Positions 24,311 to 32,496 are shown, numbered from the stretch's first letter. The stretch: 33,554 bases of DNA from an uncultured Alistipes sp. (GCA_944321965.1 CALUNH010000022.1:1-33554), one strand, 5' to 3'. The notes: generated by a model not told the origin, from the letters alone. Translations and numbers: made by a program.

Positions 24311-24391
24311 CATCCATTCTCTCCCTCCCCCGATTTTCCATTCCCGATTTTCCATTCCCCATTCTCCATTCTCCATTCTCCACCCCCCCCC
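24311..24391. repeat. Pyrimidine-rich short tandem repeats and C9 tract
   Basis: The spacer after the response regulator contains CGATTTTCCATTCC repeated as CGATTTTCCATTCC (24331-24358), then three 7-bp units of the type ATTCTCC (24361-24381), ending in C9 at 24383-24391. It lies between two converging genes and resembles expanded simple sequence, not a gene. Confidence 0.75.
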
Positions 24392-24422
24392 TTCTCTCTT
24401 TTCTGCACTCTTTTTCCTCGGG

Positions 24423-25838
24423 TTACAGCAGGGGTGAGAATACGCGCATAAGGGATTCCGCCCATCGTCTCGGCCGGGGGCGGTTGAACCATTCGGCGGG
24501 AGTCAGGGGGTGGGACTGGGCGGTATCGTCGGTGAATATGCGAGACATTTGCGCATTGAAATCGGTGTCGTAGACGAAGGCATTGACCTCGAAATTGTGT
24601 TCGAAACTTCGGAAATCCATGTTTGCGGAACCGATTACGGTCAGGGCGTCGTCGATGATCAGGAGTTTGGCGTGGAGGAATCCCGGGGTGTAGAAGAGGA
24701 TCTTCGCTCCGGCTTTCATCATGTCGTCGAGATAGGAGTGCGATGCGAGGTCTACGATGCGGGAATCGGAGCGTGCGGGGAGCATGATTCTCACGTCGAT
24801 TCCGGCGAGTGCGGCGGCCTGGAGTGCGGAGTTGAGGACGTCGGAGGGGAGGTAGTAGGGGGTTTGTATCCAGACCCGTTTTCTGGCGTTTTCGATGGCG
24901 TAGCTGTCACCCTGGAGGAGCGTTCTCCACTTTCCGAAGGGTCCGCTCGGGACGATTTGAAGGATTCCGTCCGTATATCGTTTGGCCATGGGGTAGAATT
25001 CGGGTCCCGTGATGCGTTGTTTGGTGGTTGCGGACCAGTCGCTGAGGAACGAGGCCTGAAGTCCGGCGACTCCGTTTCCTTCGATTCGGAAGTGGGAGTC
25101 TCTCCAGATTCCCCATCCGGGTCCGTGGACATATCGGTCGGCGATATTCATTCCGCCGATGAATCCCACCCGGCCGTCGATCACGGCGATTTTGCGGTGG
25201 TTCCGGTAATTGATCTTGCTGGTGAAGCGGGGGAAGCGGACATGGAGGAAGGCGTGGACTTCGATACCCTCGTTTCTCATGGAGTTGAAGAATGCCTTTT
25301 TGACGCCGCTGCATCCGACATCGTCGTAGAGGATCCGGATCTGTACGCCAGTCCGGGCCTTTTCGACGAGGGCGTCGCGCAGCAGTTTCCCGGTATCATC
25401 GTCGCAGAAGATGTAGTATTGGAGGTGTATATGGTGTTGTGCGAGTTTGATTTCATCGAGCAGGGCCTTCATTTTGGCGGCTCCGTCGGTATAGGGTGTA
25501 ATGCGGCTGCCGTACAGGGGAACGGCGTGGATTGTATTTTTGAGGAGTTTGGCGAGGGGTTTCCAGGTTTCAGGGATTTCGGGGTGTCCGGACTCGTCGG
25601 ATTCGGCGAGGTGCATGGTGATTCGTTTCCGGGTTCTTCGGGATATGATCCGCTGTTTGGAGAGGTTCTGCCCGAAGAAGAAGTAGAAGAGGAGTCCGAC
25701 TACGGGTGCGAAGATGAGCACGATGATCCAGGGGAGGGTCTTCAGCGGGTTCCGGTTTTCGGTAATGATGACCAGAATGACGCTGAGGATCGTCACCGAG
25801 TAGAGTGCGATAAAGATGTATGTCAGGATTTGCTGCAT
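24423..25838 (-). CDS. cls: Cardiolipin synthase (phospholipase D family)
   Basis: Condenses two phosphatidylglycerol molecules (or a variant donor) into cardiolipin at the inner membrane. The N-terminus carries two membrane segments (LTYIFIALYSVTILSVILVI and LPWIIVLIFAPVVGLLFYFF), the PLDc_N region. Two HKD motifs follow: HRKIAVIDGRVGFIGGMN near residue 217 and HAKLLIIDDALTVIGSANMD near residue 395, each with HxK(x)4D and the following Gly/Ser-Asn. The length of 471 aa is standard. It is 40 bp downstream of the DUF4837 gene and probably in its transcript; the gap contains a C8 run. Confidence 0.96.
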   Translation of the reverse strand: MQQILTYIFIALYSVTILSVILVIITENRNPLKTLPWIIVLIFAPVVGLLFYFFFGQNLSKQRIISRRTRKRITMHLAESDESGHPEIPETWKPLAKLLKNTIHAVPLYGSRITPYTDGAAKMKALLDEIKLAQHHIHLQYYIFCDDDTGKLLRDALVEKARTGVQIRILYDDVGCSGVKKAFFNSMRNEGIEVHAFLHVRFPRFTSKINYRNHRKIAVIDGRVGFIGGMNIADRYVHGPGWGIWRDSHFRIEGNGVAGLQASFLSDWSATTKQRITGPEFYPMAKRYTDGILQIVPSGPFGKWRTLLQGDSYAIENARKRVWIQTPYYLPSDVLNSALQAAALAGIDVRIMLPARSDSRIVDLASHSYLDDMMKAGAKILFYTPGFLHAKLLIIDDALTVIGSANMDFRSFEHNFEVNAFVYDTDFNAQMSRIFTDDTAQSHPLTPAEWFNRPRPRRWAESLMRVFSPLL

Positions 25839-25878
25839 ACGGTGTTACGGCTGCCGTGCCCGCCCCCCCCTCTCCCGG

Positions 25879-26892
25879 TTAATTTTGCTGCCCGGGGAAA
25901 TGGATCGTGTAGAGCAGATGCTCGATGCCCCGGATGTAATTCCGCTTGCGGGGCTTGTTGAGGTCTGGGGCGTAAACATAGCCGTCGAGGGTGAATACGC
26001 GGTTGGTTTCGGTATCGACGGTTGTGTAGCTGACGAATGGCCCTCCCATGAAGTCACCCTCCACGTCCCAGAATCCGCGGAGTTCGCACCAGAGCCGACC
26101 TTCGAGGCGGAAGAGCCGATAGTCGGGTTCGAAAGCGTCGGATGTGATCATGTAGGAGCCGTCGGAGGGTCCGGGGATCAGGGCTGCGAATCTGTTCCGG
26201 GCCTTGATCAGGGCATCGAGCGTGAGGGACTCGGGCCCTTCATAGGGATAGGAGTAGACGAAAAAGCCCTGGCTTGCCGTGGGGTATTCGTATCGGGCCC
26301 AGAGGAAATCGTCGGTCTGTTTGGCGAGGACGTACCCTTTGGGGACCTTGATCTCCACGCCGAAGAGTTTCCGGATGGCGGCTTCGATTCCGGGGTTGTT
26401 GAACGAGGTGTACGCCTGGACGTCCCGGTCGCGTTCGGCCTGTTCGAGGACGTGGAGCAGGTCGTTCCGGTTTTGGGAGAGGTATTCGACGACGGCCTTG
26501 TCATCGGGGCTCTGGAGCGTGACGACGATCTGGGGTTCGGAGGTGACATTGTACTCGACGGCCGCTTCCGCCTGCTGGACCTCGGGGTCAACGACGATCT
26601 TGATGATATTGCGATGGTCAGCGATCATGTCCTTGAACCCGCGTTCGGTGACCCGGAGGACATCGAAGAGTGGCTCTTCCTGGTTCAGGTAGGGGACCGG
26701 GGCGGTGAAGACGGCGCGCAGGGAGTCTCCGAGTTCACCGTTCCACTCCATCTGCGGACATACGACGATGAGTTCATAGGGCCGCCCCTGGGCGGATTTT
26801 TTTTTGTTGAGGGTATGGAATGCGTCGCATCCGACAACAGCGGCGGCGATCATCAGGGCGAATATGCCACGGCAAAGCGTTTTCATGGTCAT
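25879..26892 (-). CDS. DUF4837 family lipoprotein
   Basis: A 337-aa predicted lipoprotein. The signal is MTMKTLCRGIFALMIAAAVV followed by the lipobox VVGC with Cys22. The mature protein has RPYELIVVCPQMEWNGELGD and LWCELRGFWDVEGDFMGGPF, which match DUF4837, a Bacteroidota family of unknown function. No catalytic motif is apparent. ATG 26892 and ATG 26886 are both possible starts. A -7 box stands 22 bp upstream, divergent from the deacetylase promoter. Placement with cls gives weak support for an envelope role. Confidence 0.85.
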   Translation of the reverse strand: MTMKTLCRGIFALMIAAAVVGCDAFHTLNKKKSAQGRPYELIVVCPQMEWNGELGDSLRAVFTAPVPYLNQEEPLFDVLRVTERGFKDMIADHRNIIKIVVDPEVQQAEAAVEYNVTSEPQIVVTLQSPDDKAVVEYLSQNRNDLLHVLEQAERDRDVQAYTSFNNPGIEAAIRKLFGVEIKVPKGYVLAKQTDDFLWARYEYPTASQGFFVYSYPYEGPESLTLDALIKARNRFAALIPGPSDGSYMITSDAFEPDYRLFRLEGRLWCELRGFWDVEGDFMGGPFVSYTTVDTETNRVFTLDGYVYAPDLNKPRKRNYIRGIEHLLYTIHFPGQQN

Positions 26893-26913
26893 GGAGTAAG
26901 AATTGAATATTTA

Positions 26914-26921
26914 CAAATATA
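26914..26921 (-). promoter_or_regulatory. -7 box TATATTTG for the DUF4837-cls unit
   Basis: Minus-strand TATATTTG fits TAnnTTTG and lies 21 bp upstream of the ATG. No convincing -33 box. Confidence 0.5.
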
Positions 26922-26953
26922 CAACTATTTTTCCAAAAGGCACGGAAAATGAT

Positions 26954-26961
26954 TAATTTTG
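26954..26961 (+). promoter_or_regulatory. -7 box TAATTTTG for the polysaccharide deacetylase
   Basis: TAATTTTG fits TAnnTTTG and ends 6 bp before ATG 26968, so the mRNA would begin at or next to the start codon. An upstream TTTTT tract (26928-26932) is near the -33 position. Confidence 0.5.
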
Positions 26962-26967
26962 CGGAGT

Positions 26968-27576
26968 ATGCGCTTGAAACCACCGAAACTCATCCGGCGT
27001 CTGATGCCGGACCTGATCTGGGAGATCGACGACCCGGACGGGGTTTTCCTGACCTTTGACGACGGGCCCACGCCGGGTATTACGGAGTGGATTCTCTCGA
27101 CGCTTGAGAAGTACGACGCGAAGGCTACGTTCTTCGTGCTGGGGAAGAACGTGGAGATGTACCCGGACCTTTACCGGCGGATCCTGGATGCGGGACACAA
27201 GGTGGGTAACCACACCTATTCGCACCAGAAGGGTTGGGGGATGAGTCTGGAGCGCTATACGGAGGATGTTGATTTTGCGAACGACCTGCTCCATACGGAG
27301 TTGTTCCGGCCTCCCTACGCGCAGATTACGCCTGCGCAGGCGCGTCTGCTGGGCCAGCGCTACAAGCTGGTGATGTGGGACATCATCTCCCGGGACTACA
27401 ACCGTCAGTTGTCACCGCGGACGTGCCTGAAGAACGTGACGAAATACCTGGCTCCGGGAGCTATCGTTGTTTTCCACGACAGTGAGAAGGCTTTCCGGAA
27501 CATGCGCTACGCCCTGCCGCGGACGTTGGAGAAGATCCGTCAGCTGGGTCTTCGGTGCAAGTCGATCGAGTTGTAG
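26968..27576 (+). CDS. Polysaccharide deacetylase (NodB-domain, CE4) family protein
   Basis: Metal-dependent N- or O-deacetylase fold. Motif 1 is FLTFDDGPTPGITEWIL with the catalytic Asp and metal-binding Asp, motif 2 is GNHTYSHQKGWG with the two metal His, motif 3 is FRPPYAQIT, and motifs 4 and 5 are MWDIISRDYN and VVFHDSEKA. All are intact, so activity is expected. At 202 aa it is little more than the domain, with no signal peptide or membrane anchor visible, which suggests cytoplasmic action or a noncanonical location. The in-frame TTG at 26959 lies inside the promoter and is rejected. The substrate is unknown. Confidence 0.92.
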   Translation: MRLKPPKLIRRLMPDLIWEIDDPDGVFLTFDDGPTPGITEWILSTLEKYDAKATFFVLGKNVEMYPDLYRRILDAGHKVGNHTYSHQKGWGMSLERYTEDVDFANDLLHTELFRPPYAQITPAQARLLGQRYKLVMWDIISRDYNRQLSPRTCLKNVTKYLAPGAIVVFHDSEKAFRNMRYALPRTLEKIRQLGLRCKSIEL

Positions 27577-27631
27577 GATGGGTTCGGATCCCGGAAGGGG
27601 CTTTCCACCCGGAGGTTGCGGAGCGTGGGGA

Positions 27632-27663
27632 TTAGGAAATTCGGGAAGTTTTTGTTACCTTTG
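27632..27663 (+). promoter_or_regulatory. Promoter of efp
   Basis: TTAG (27632-27635, one mismatch to TTTG), a 20-bp spacer and TACCTTTG (27656-27663). Transcription would start near 27669, 27 nt before the efp ATG, and the leader ends in an A-rich stretch. Confidence 0.65.
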
Positions 27664-27695
27664 CGGCCGCGAAGAACACTTAAAAAACAGATAGT

Positions 27696-28262
27696 ATGGC
27701 AACAACCGCAGACATCAAGATCGGCATGTGCATCGAGCTGGACGGGAAGACGTTCCAGATCATCGACTTTCAGCATGTGAAGCCGGGCAAGGGTCCCGCT
27801 TTCGTGCGCACGAAACTGAAAAACCTGGAGAACGGCCGCGTGCTGGAGAACACGTTCTCGGCGGGCGTGAAGATCGAGCCGGTTCGCGTGGAGCGTCGTC
27901 CGTACCAGTTCACCTACGAGGATGACCTGGGAATGCACTTCATGCACACGGAGACGTTCGAGGAGATCAACATCGACAAGAACCTGATCAACAACTACGA
28001 CCTGATGGCCGACGGTCAGATTGTCGAGGTGATGTTCCACACGGAGAAGGAGATGGTTCTTTCGGCGGAGCTTCCCCCGATCGTGGACATGGAGGTAACC
28101 TATACGGAGCCGGGCGTGAAGGGCGACACGGCATCGACGAACTCGCTGAAGCCTGCGACGGTGAATACGGGCGCCACGATCCGCGTACCGCTGTTCATCA
28201 ACACGGGGGACAAGATCCGTGTTGACACGCGCACGCGCGAATACTACGAGCGCATCAAGTAG
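27696..28262 (+). CDS. efp: Translation elongation factor P
   Basis: EF-P enters the ribosomal E site and relieves stalling at polyproline. The 188-aa protein has the three beta-barrel layout: KOW-like N-terminus with KIGMCIELDGKTFQI and the loop HVKPGKGPAFVRTKL, then the central OB domain (YEDDLGMHFMHTETFEEI) and C-terminal OB domain ending DTRTREYYERIK. The loop tip is K32, equivalent to Lys34 of E. coli EF-P, so a lysine-type EF-P; no modifying enzyme is encoded in this window. It has its own promoter and terminator and is monocistronic. Confidence 0.98.
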   Translation: MATTADIKIGMCIELDGKTFQIIDFQHVKPGKGPAFVRTKLKNLENGRVLENTFSAGVKIEPVRVERRPYQFTYEDDLGMHFMHTETFEEINIDKNLINNYDLMADGQIVEVMFHTEKEMVLSAELPPIVDMEVTYTEPGVKGDTASTNSLKPATVNTGATIRVPLFINTGDKIRVDTRTREYYERIK

Positions 28263-28285
28263 TCCGCGTTCTGCGATATTCCGCA

Positions 28286-28317
28286 AAAAAGGGCTCCGAA
28301 AGTTCGGGGCCCTTTTT
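28286..28317 (+). terminator. Terminator of efp (bidirectional)
   Basis: A 14-bp stem (28286-28299 with 28304-28317, one G-U pair) with loop AAGT and A5/T5 ends. It lies 23 bp after the efp stop and 17 bp from the stop of the convergent lipoprotein gene, so it can serve both. Confidence 0.9.
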
Positions 28318-28334
28318 GTATCGGGTTCGGGATT

Positions 28335-29444
28335 TCAGTCCGCGTAGAAGATCTCCAGAATCGTGAGGGGTTCGCCGTCCTCGTCGATTTCGATTTTCGA
28401 GATGTATTCGCCCTCCATCGTATAGCGATAGGTGTCGACACCGTTTTCCCCGTAATCGACCGTGGACGGGAGTTTTTTCAGCCGGTTTCCTCCGGCCCCG
28501 ACCAGATAGATCCGGTCGAGATCGGTCGTAGTGATGAAGTCGCTGATGCCGAACAGGTCGATATTGAGGTTGTTCGGACGTTCGGGATTGTTTGTGTAGG
28601 AGGCGTTTCCGCCGTACCACTCCTCGGAATCCTCCGCCTCCCGGACCTGCGTCATACATCCGTTTACGACGGTGTAGATGCTCTTTGCGGAGTAGGTTTT
28701 TTCGGGATTCTGGATCCAGGTGCTGGTTGCGATGTAGCCGTTTGCGTCGTAGGAGAAGGCGTAGTCGTCGGGGTAGTGATCATTGTGAGCAACGCCGGTA
28801 ATGGCAGTGGTTCTGTTGTCGACCAATGTGAGGATCGACTGTGCACCGGAGGGTTCGGTGATGACGATGCGGTCGCTTTCATATGCGAAAGTTGTCACTT
28901 CATCCTGGGCCGTGGTCCCGGGATAGGCGTATTGCTGGTCCGTCTCCGTGATGGAGGCAATGCGGCCCTGTTCGTCGTAGGCGAACTGCTGGACGAAGGA
29001 TAAGTCGTCCGGATAGGTGATTTTGATGTGTGAGATCCGGCGGGGGAGGATCTCGACCGGCGTCTCCTCCTCTTCTTCGGGAAATACCAGTGTGCCGATT
29101 CTCCATGCGCCGTTATTTTGCCGAAGTTCGATGCTTTGGGCTCCGGAGAGATCGGGAGCCGTGAACCGGACGATGGAAGCGGAGACTTCGAGGATTTCGG
29201 CCTTTACCCCTGCGGATGCTGCGGTCCGGGTCTCTTCGAAGAGCCAGATTTCGCAGTCGTCTTCGAATCCGTTTCCGCGGATTTCGATTGTGCTGCCGGG
29301 CACGATTGGCGTTTGTTCGCTCGATTGCGGGAGTTCGATGTCGGTGACGGGACAGGGCCCGTCACCGTTTTGTTCGTTGTCCTTGTCGCAGGCGGTCAGC
29401 GATGCTGCGGCGAGGAGCCATCCCAAAAACAGAAATTTCTTCAT
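28335..29444 (-). CDS. Lipoprotein with IPT/TIG-like and YD/RHS-like repeat (DUF4595-like) regions
   Basis: A 369-aa predicted lipoprotein: MKKFLFLGWLLAAASLTACD has the lipobox LTAC with Cys19. Residues about 30-125 (TPIVPGSTIEIRGNGFEDDCEIWL) resemble an IPT/TIG immunoglobulin-like domain. The C-terminal part has Tyr-Asp-rich strands such as FAYDEQGRIASI and FSYDANGYIATST, like the DUF4595 group found in Bacteroidota surface proteins. I do not know its function; a glycan- or surface-binding role is only inference. It has no clear promoter of its own. It lies just after the ncRNA at 29497-29727 on the same strand, separated by about 50 bp holding a CCTGC/GCAGG hairpin (29471-29484). Confidence 0.75.
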   Translation of the reverse strand: MKKFLFLGWLLAAASLTACDKDNEQNGDGPCPVTDIELPQSSEQTPIVPGSTIEIRGNGFEDDCEIWLFEETRTAASAGVKAEILEVSASIVRFTAPDLSGAQSIELRQNNGAWRIGTLVFPEEEEETPVEILPRRISHIKITYPDDLSFVQQFAYDEQGRIASITETDQQYAYPGTTAQDEVTTFAYESDRIVITEPSGAQSILTLVDNRTTAITGVAHNDHYPDDYAFSYDANGYIATSTWIQNPEKTYSAKSIYTVVNGCMTQVREAEDSEEWYGGNASYTNNPERPNNLNIDLFGISDFITTTDLDRIYLVGAGGNRLKKLPSTVDYGENGVDTYRYTMEGEYISKIEIDEDGEPLTILEIFYAD

Positions 29445-29496
29445 GTCGGATTAGTTGTTAATTTGTCCCGCCTGCCCCCGCAGGACTGAATACGAT

Positions 29497-29727
29497 AAAA
29501 AAAGACGTGGGACAGTACTTTTATCTGTTCTTGAGGTCTTCGACTACCTTGCAACCAAATAAACGAGTAAAGCCCACGTTCTCGTGGGCGTTCCCGCTTT
29601 ACTCTTGGTTGCTCTGAAAGTGTCGAAGTTTCAAGAACAAGAATGAAAGCTAACGCCTTGTAAACGATATGTCTATATGTCTCTAATTCATTTTCGAATC
29701 TTGGATTTCTTCTGAAGAGAAATCCCT
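29497..29727 (-). ncRNA. Structured non-coding RNA, probable Bacteroidales-1/6S-like RNA
   Basis: On the minus strand, a -7 box (29740-29733) is followed by about 230 nt ending in U7 (29503-29497). A long rod pairs 29631-29639 with 29526-29534, 29622-29628 with 29538-29544, 29605-29612 with 29551-29558, 29597-29604 with 29565-29572, and the tip GCCCACG/CGTGGGC (29589-29583 with 29578-29572; base 29572 can pair either way) with loop AGAA. The successive stems with small internal loops suit a 6S-type rod. A 5' hairpin lies at 29703-29725. Promoter, terminator, length and rod fit the Bacteroidales-1 motif, which has been proposed to be the 6S RNA of this order; I recall the apical sequence as widespread in the phylum but could not run a covariance search. 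In 6S RNA the rod binds RNA polymerase as a promoter mimic. Confidence 0.7.
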
Positions 29728-29732
29728 GTTTG

Positions 29733-29740
29733 CAAAGATA
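29733..29740 (-). promoter_or_regulatory. -7 box TATCTTTG of the ncRNA
   Basis: Minus-strand TATCTTTG predicts a start near 29727. The surrounding DNA is AT-rich, unlike the flanking genes. A -33 TTTG is not obvious at 19-21 bp. Confidence 0.65.
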
Positions 29741-29901
29741 GGTAAAATAATTTGGATATGCCGCGCTGTCTTGTGACTCTTTTACCTGCCCGATACAGAT
29801 TTTCACGTTCGGGAAAGGGCTTGTATGAGGACTTTCTTTGCAATGGATCTCCGTGGTGCAGGAACGGACGATTTTCTTTCTTTTTTACTTCCCGGCTTCT
29901 G

Positions 29902-30048
29902 TCATGCGACAGCGCGGATGAGGTCGGCGACCGAAACGACGGGACAACGGTGCCAATGCCCGAATGCCTCGATTTCGGGCCGCCGGACCATCGTGCCGTC
30001 GGGGTTCATCAACTCGCACAACACGGCACAGGGCTCCACCCTGTCCAC
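29902..30048 (-). pseudogene. ribB: Truncated 3' end of ribB (3,4-dihydroxy-2-butanone 4-phosphate synthase)
   Basis: Immediately after argH (8 bp past its stop), minus-strand codons 30048-29902 read [18 protein letters not shown], then [17 protein letters not shown] and [13 protein letters not shown] before TGA. This matches the C-terminal end of RibB, whose signature there is a VxCE(L/I)xNxDGTMxRxPE stretch and a final (V/I)xDLI. Only about 45 of roughly 200 residues remain. The N-terminal part with the metal-binding and ribulose-5-phosphate-binding residues is missing, so it cannot be active. There is no stop or frameshift within the piece, which suggests recent loss or an unusual retained peptide. 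A deletion joining the 3' ends of argH and ribB would explain it. The rest of 29741-29901 shows nothing recognisable. Confidence 0.75.
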
Positions 30049-30056
30049 TCTTTTTA

Positions 30057-31382
30057 TTACAACTCCTCCTGCATCCCCGGGGTCTCGAACTCCTGCATGA
30101 CGGTCTCCATCTTGCGGCGGATCTCCGCGGTGCAGAGGTTCCCGATGCTTCCCTCGTGGGTGTGATGAACCTCGCGCGTGGGGCGGTACTCGCCGCGCTG
30201 GACGGCCATGCCGACCTGGCGGTATGCCTCGCGGAAGGGCACGCCCTGCAGGACGAGGCGGTTGACATCCTCCACGGTGAAGAGGTAGTCGTACCTGCGG
30301 TCATCGAGAATATGCTCGTTGACGCGCACGTGAGCCAGCATGAAGTCGCACATGCGGAGCGTGCGGCGGATTTCGGTGAGGGCCGGGAAGAGAATGTCCT
30401 TCATGAGTTGCAGATCGCGGTGGTATCCGACCGGGAGATTGGCGGTCAGCAGGGCAATTTCGTTCGGGACGGACTGCAGTCGGTTGCAGCGTCCGCGCAT
30501 GATCTCGAAGACGTCGGGATTCTTCTTGTGGGGCATGATGCTCGAACCGGTCGTCAGTTCGTCGGGCAGGGAGATGAACCCGAAGTTCTGGCTCATGAAG
30601 AGACAGGCGTCCATGGCCAGCCGTCCGACGGTGGCGGCGACGGCGGCGATGGCAGCTGCTGCGGCGCGTTCGCTCTTTCCGCGGCTCATCTGGGCGGCGA
30701 CGACGTTGTAGTGGAGCGTTTCGAAGCCCAACAGACGGGTCGTCATCGTGCGGTCGAGGGGGAACGACGAACCGTACCCGGCGGCTGACCCGAGCGGGTT
30801 CTGGTTGGCGATGTGCCAGGCTGCGGCGAGGAGGCGCATGTCATCGACGAGCGTTTCGGCATAGGCCCCGAACCACAGCCCGAACGACGAGGGCATGGCG
30901 ATCTGGAGATGGGTGTACCCGGGCATGAGCACCTCCCTGTATCGTTCGCTCAACTCCTGCAGCCGGTCGAACAGGGCCTTGACCTCGGCGGCGACCTGCC
31001 GGAGTTCGTCGCGCAGGAAGAGTTTCAGGTCGACCAGCACCTGATCGTTACGCGAGCGGCCCGAATGGATCTTCTTTCCGGCGTCGCCCAGCCGCCGGGT
31101 AAGCATCAGCTCGACCTGCGAGTGGACATCCTCCGTGTCGGGTTCGATTTCGAAACGCCCGGCCTCGATCTCGGCGGCAATCTCCTGCAGTCCGGCGGTC
31201 AGCGTGCGGAGCTCTTCGGCGGTCAGCAGTCCGATTTTTTCGAGCATGGCGATATGGGCCAGCGAGCCTTGGACGTCGTAGCGGGCGAGCTGCAGGTCCA
31301 GGTTGCGGTCGTTGCCGACGGTGTACTCTTCGATCATCTTGTCGGGTTCGAAACCCTTGTCCCAAAGTTTGGTGGTGCTCAT
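30057..31382 (-). CDS. argH: Argininosuccinate lyase
   Basis: Last step of arginine synthesis: argininosuccinate to arginine and fumarate. The superfamily signature [15 protein letters not shown] (near residue 280) contains the catalytic Ser loop; [20 protein letters not shown] and [13 protein letters not shown] are further conserved blocks. The 441-aa protein is near the usual 450-460 aa. Its ATG overlaps the argE stop by ATGA, so translation is coupled. The C-terminal end is followed after 8 bp by the ribB remnant; its last residues ([10 protein letters not shown]) look like a plausible natural end, but a slightly altered C-terminus due to the deletion cannot be excluded. Confidence 0.97.
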   Translation of the reverse strand: MSTTKLWDKGFEPDKMIEEYTVGNDRNLDLQLARYDVQGSLAHIAMLEKIGLLTAEELRTLTAGLQEIAAEIEAGRFEIEPDTEDVHSQVELMLTRRLGDAGKKIHSGRSRNDQVLVDLKLFLRDELRQVAAEVKALFDRLQELSERYREVLMPGYTHLQIAMPSSFGLWFGAYAETLVDDMRLLAAAWHIANQNPLGSAAGYGSSFPLDRTMTTRLLGFETLHYNVVAAQMSRGKSERAAAAAIAAVAATVGRLAMDACLFMSQNFGFISLPDELTTGSSIMPHKKNPDVFEIMRGRCNRLQSVPNEIALLTANLPVGYHRDLQLMKDILFPALTEIRRTLRMCDFMLAHVRVNEHILDDRRYDYLFTVEDVNRLVLQGVPFREAYRQVGMAVQRGEYRPTREVHHTHEGSIGNLCTAEIRRKMETVMQEFETPGMQEEL

Positions 31383-32443
31383 GCGTATAGAAGTGCTAAC
31401 TGTTCGATGTATTTTTCGTAGATGGCGATTGCCCGGTCGATCTCGTCGATGCGGATGAACTCGTCGGCGGCATGGGATCGGGCCGATTCGCCGGGACCCA
31501 TCTTGAGCGACGGGAAGGGCATCAGCGTGCGGTCGGAGGTCGTCGGCGAGACGAAGGTGCTCCGGCCGACGGCCGTTGCGGCGCGGACGAGGGGATGGTC
31601 GTCTCCGACGGCGGCGGCGCGGATGCGGGTCGAGCGGGGCACGACTTCGGATTGCAACGCTCCGCGGAGGATCTCGACCGTCTCTTCGTTCGAGTAGGCG
31701 TCGGTGGTTCGGACATCGACGACGAAACGGCAGACGTCGGGCACGACGTTGTGTTGTGTCCCGGCCTCGATCTGCGTCACGGCGATACCGATGGGTCCCA
31801 ACAGCGCCGATTCGCGTTCGAAGCGGAATCCGCGCAGCCGGGCGATGTCGTCCGCGGCGATGTAGAGGGCATTGACCCCTTCATTTCGGGCGGCGTGCCC
31901 GCTTTTGCCGCGGGCCGTGCAGTCGAGGACGACCAGCCCGCGCTCACCGGTTGCGGCCTGCATCCCGGTAGGCTCGCCGACGAGCGCCATGTCGATCTTC
32001 CCCAGAGCGGGCAGCAGCGCCCGCATCCCGTGCTCGCCCATGCACTCCTCCTCGGCCGAGAGGGCGACGACGAGATTGAAGGGGAGTTTGCGGCGGCGGA
32101 ACGTGAGAAAGGTCTCGGCGAGTGCGACGACCGAAGCCCCGGCATCGTTGCTTCCGAGCCCGTACAGACACCCCTCCTCGATCGACGGTGTGAACGGATC
32201 GCGGGTGTAGGAGGCCGCGGGGCGCACGGTGTCGTGGTGCGAATTGAGCAGCAGGGTCGGCCGCGCGGGATCGAATCCTTCGGCCCGGGCCCAGACGTTG
32301 TTGTGCAGCCGTTCGGGCGCGGCTCCGTGCTCCGCGAGGAAGGCGAAGAGGAGGTCGCCCGTGCGGGCTTCGTCGCGCGACAGCGACGGCGTTGCGATCA
32401 ACGCCTGCAACAACGCGACGGCTTCTGCGGTTTTCGGCTTCAT
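31379..32443 (-). CDS. argE: M20 family acylornithine deacetylase (ArgE-type)
   Basis: Zinc hydrolase of the M20/ArgE/DapE group. Metal ligands are visible in LLNSHHDTVRP (His), GLGSNDAGASVVAL (Asp) and SAEEECMGEHG (Glu-Glu), with VGEPTG further on. In this cluster it would remove the acyl group from N-acyl-citrulline or N-acyl-ornithine; with an argF'-type transcarbamylase upstream the substrate is likely N-acetyl- or N-succinyl-L-citrulline (inference). ATG 32443 (MKPKTAEAVALLQ) gives 354 aa; an in-frame ATG nine codons upstream adds a Pro-rich start and is less likely. It is 53 bp from argB and overlaps argH by 4 bp. Confidence 0.9.
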   Translation of the reverse strand: MKPKTAEAVALLQALIATPSLSRDEARTGDLLFAFLAEHGAAPERLHNNVWARAEGFDPARPTLLLNSHHDTVRPAASYTRDPFTPSIEEGCLYGLGSNDAGASVVALAETFLTFRRRKLPFNLVVALSAEEECMGEHGMRALLPALGKIDMALVGEPTGMQAATGERGLVVLDCTARGKSGHAARNEGVNALYIAADDIARLRGFRFERESALLGPIGIAVTQIEAGTQHNVVPDVCRFVVDVRTTDAYSNEETVEILRGALQSEVVPRSTRIRAAAVGDDHPLVRAATAVGRSTFVSPTTSDRTLMPFPSLKMGPGESARSHAADEFIRIDEIDRAIAIYEKYIEQLALLYA

Positions 32444-32496
32444 GCTTTTCGGGGGAAAGGGGTCAAACATCCGGATTCCATCGGGCAGCCCGGGTT

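Noticed and set aside
24510-25961. 483-codon open frame opposite cls
   Set aside because: Antisense artefact, Gly/Glu/Val-rich; cls has both HKD motifs on the minus strand.
29441-29806. 121-codon open frame on the minus strand
   Set aside because: Spans the ncRNA promoter and its whole helical structure; composition is not protein-like.
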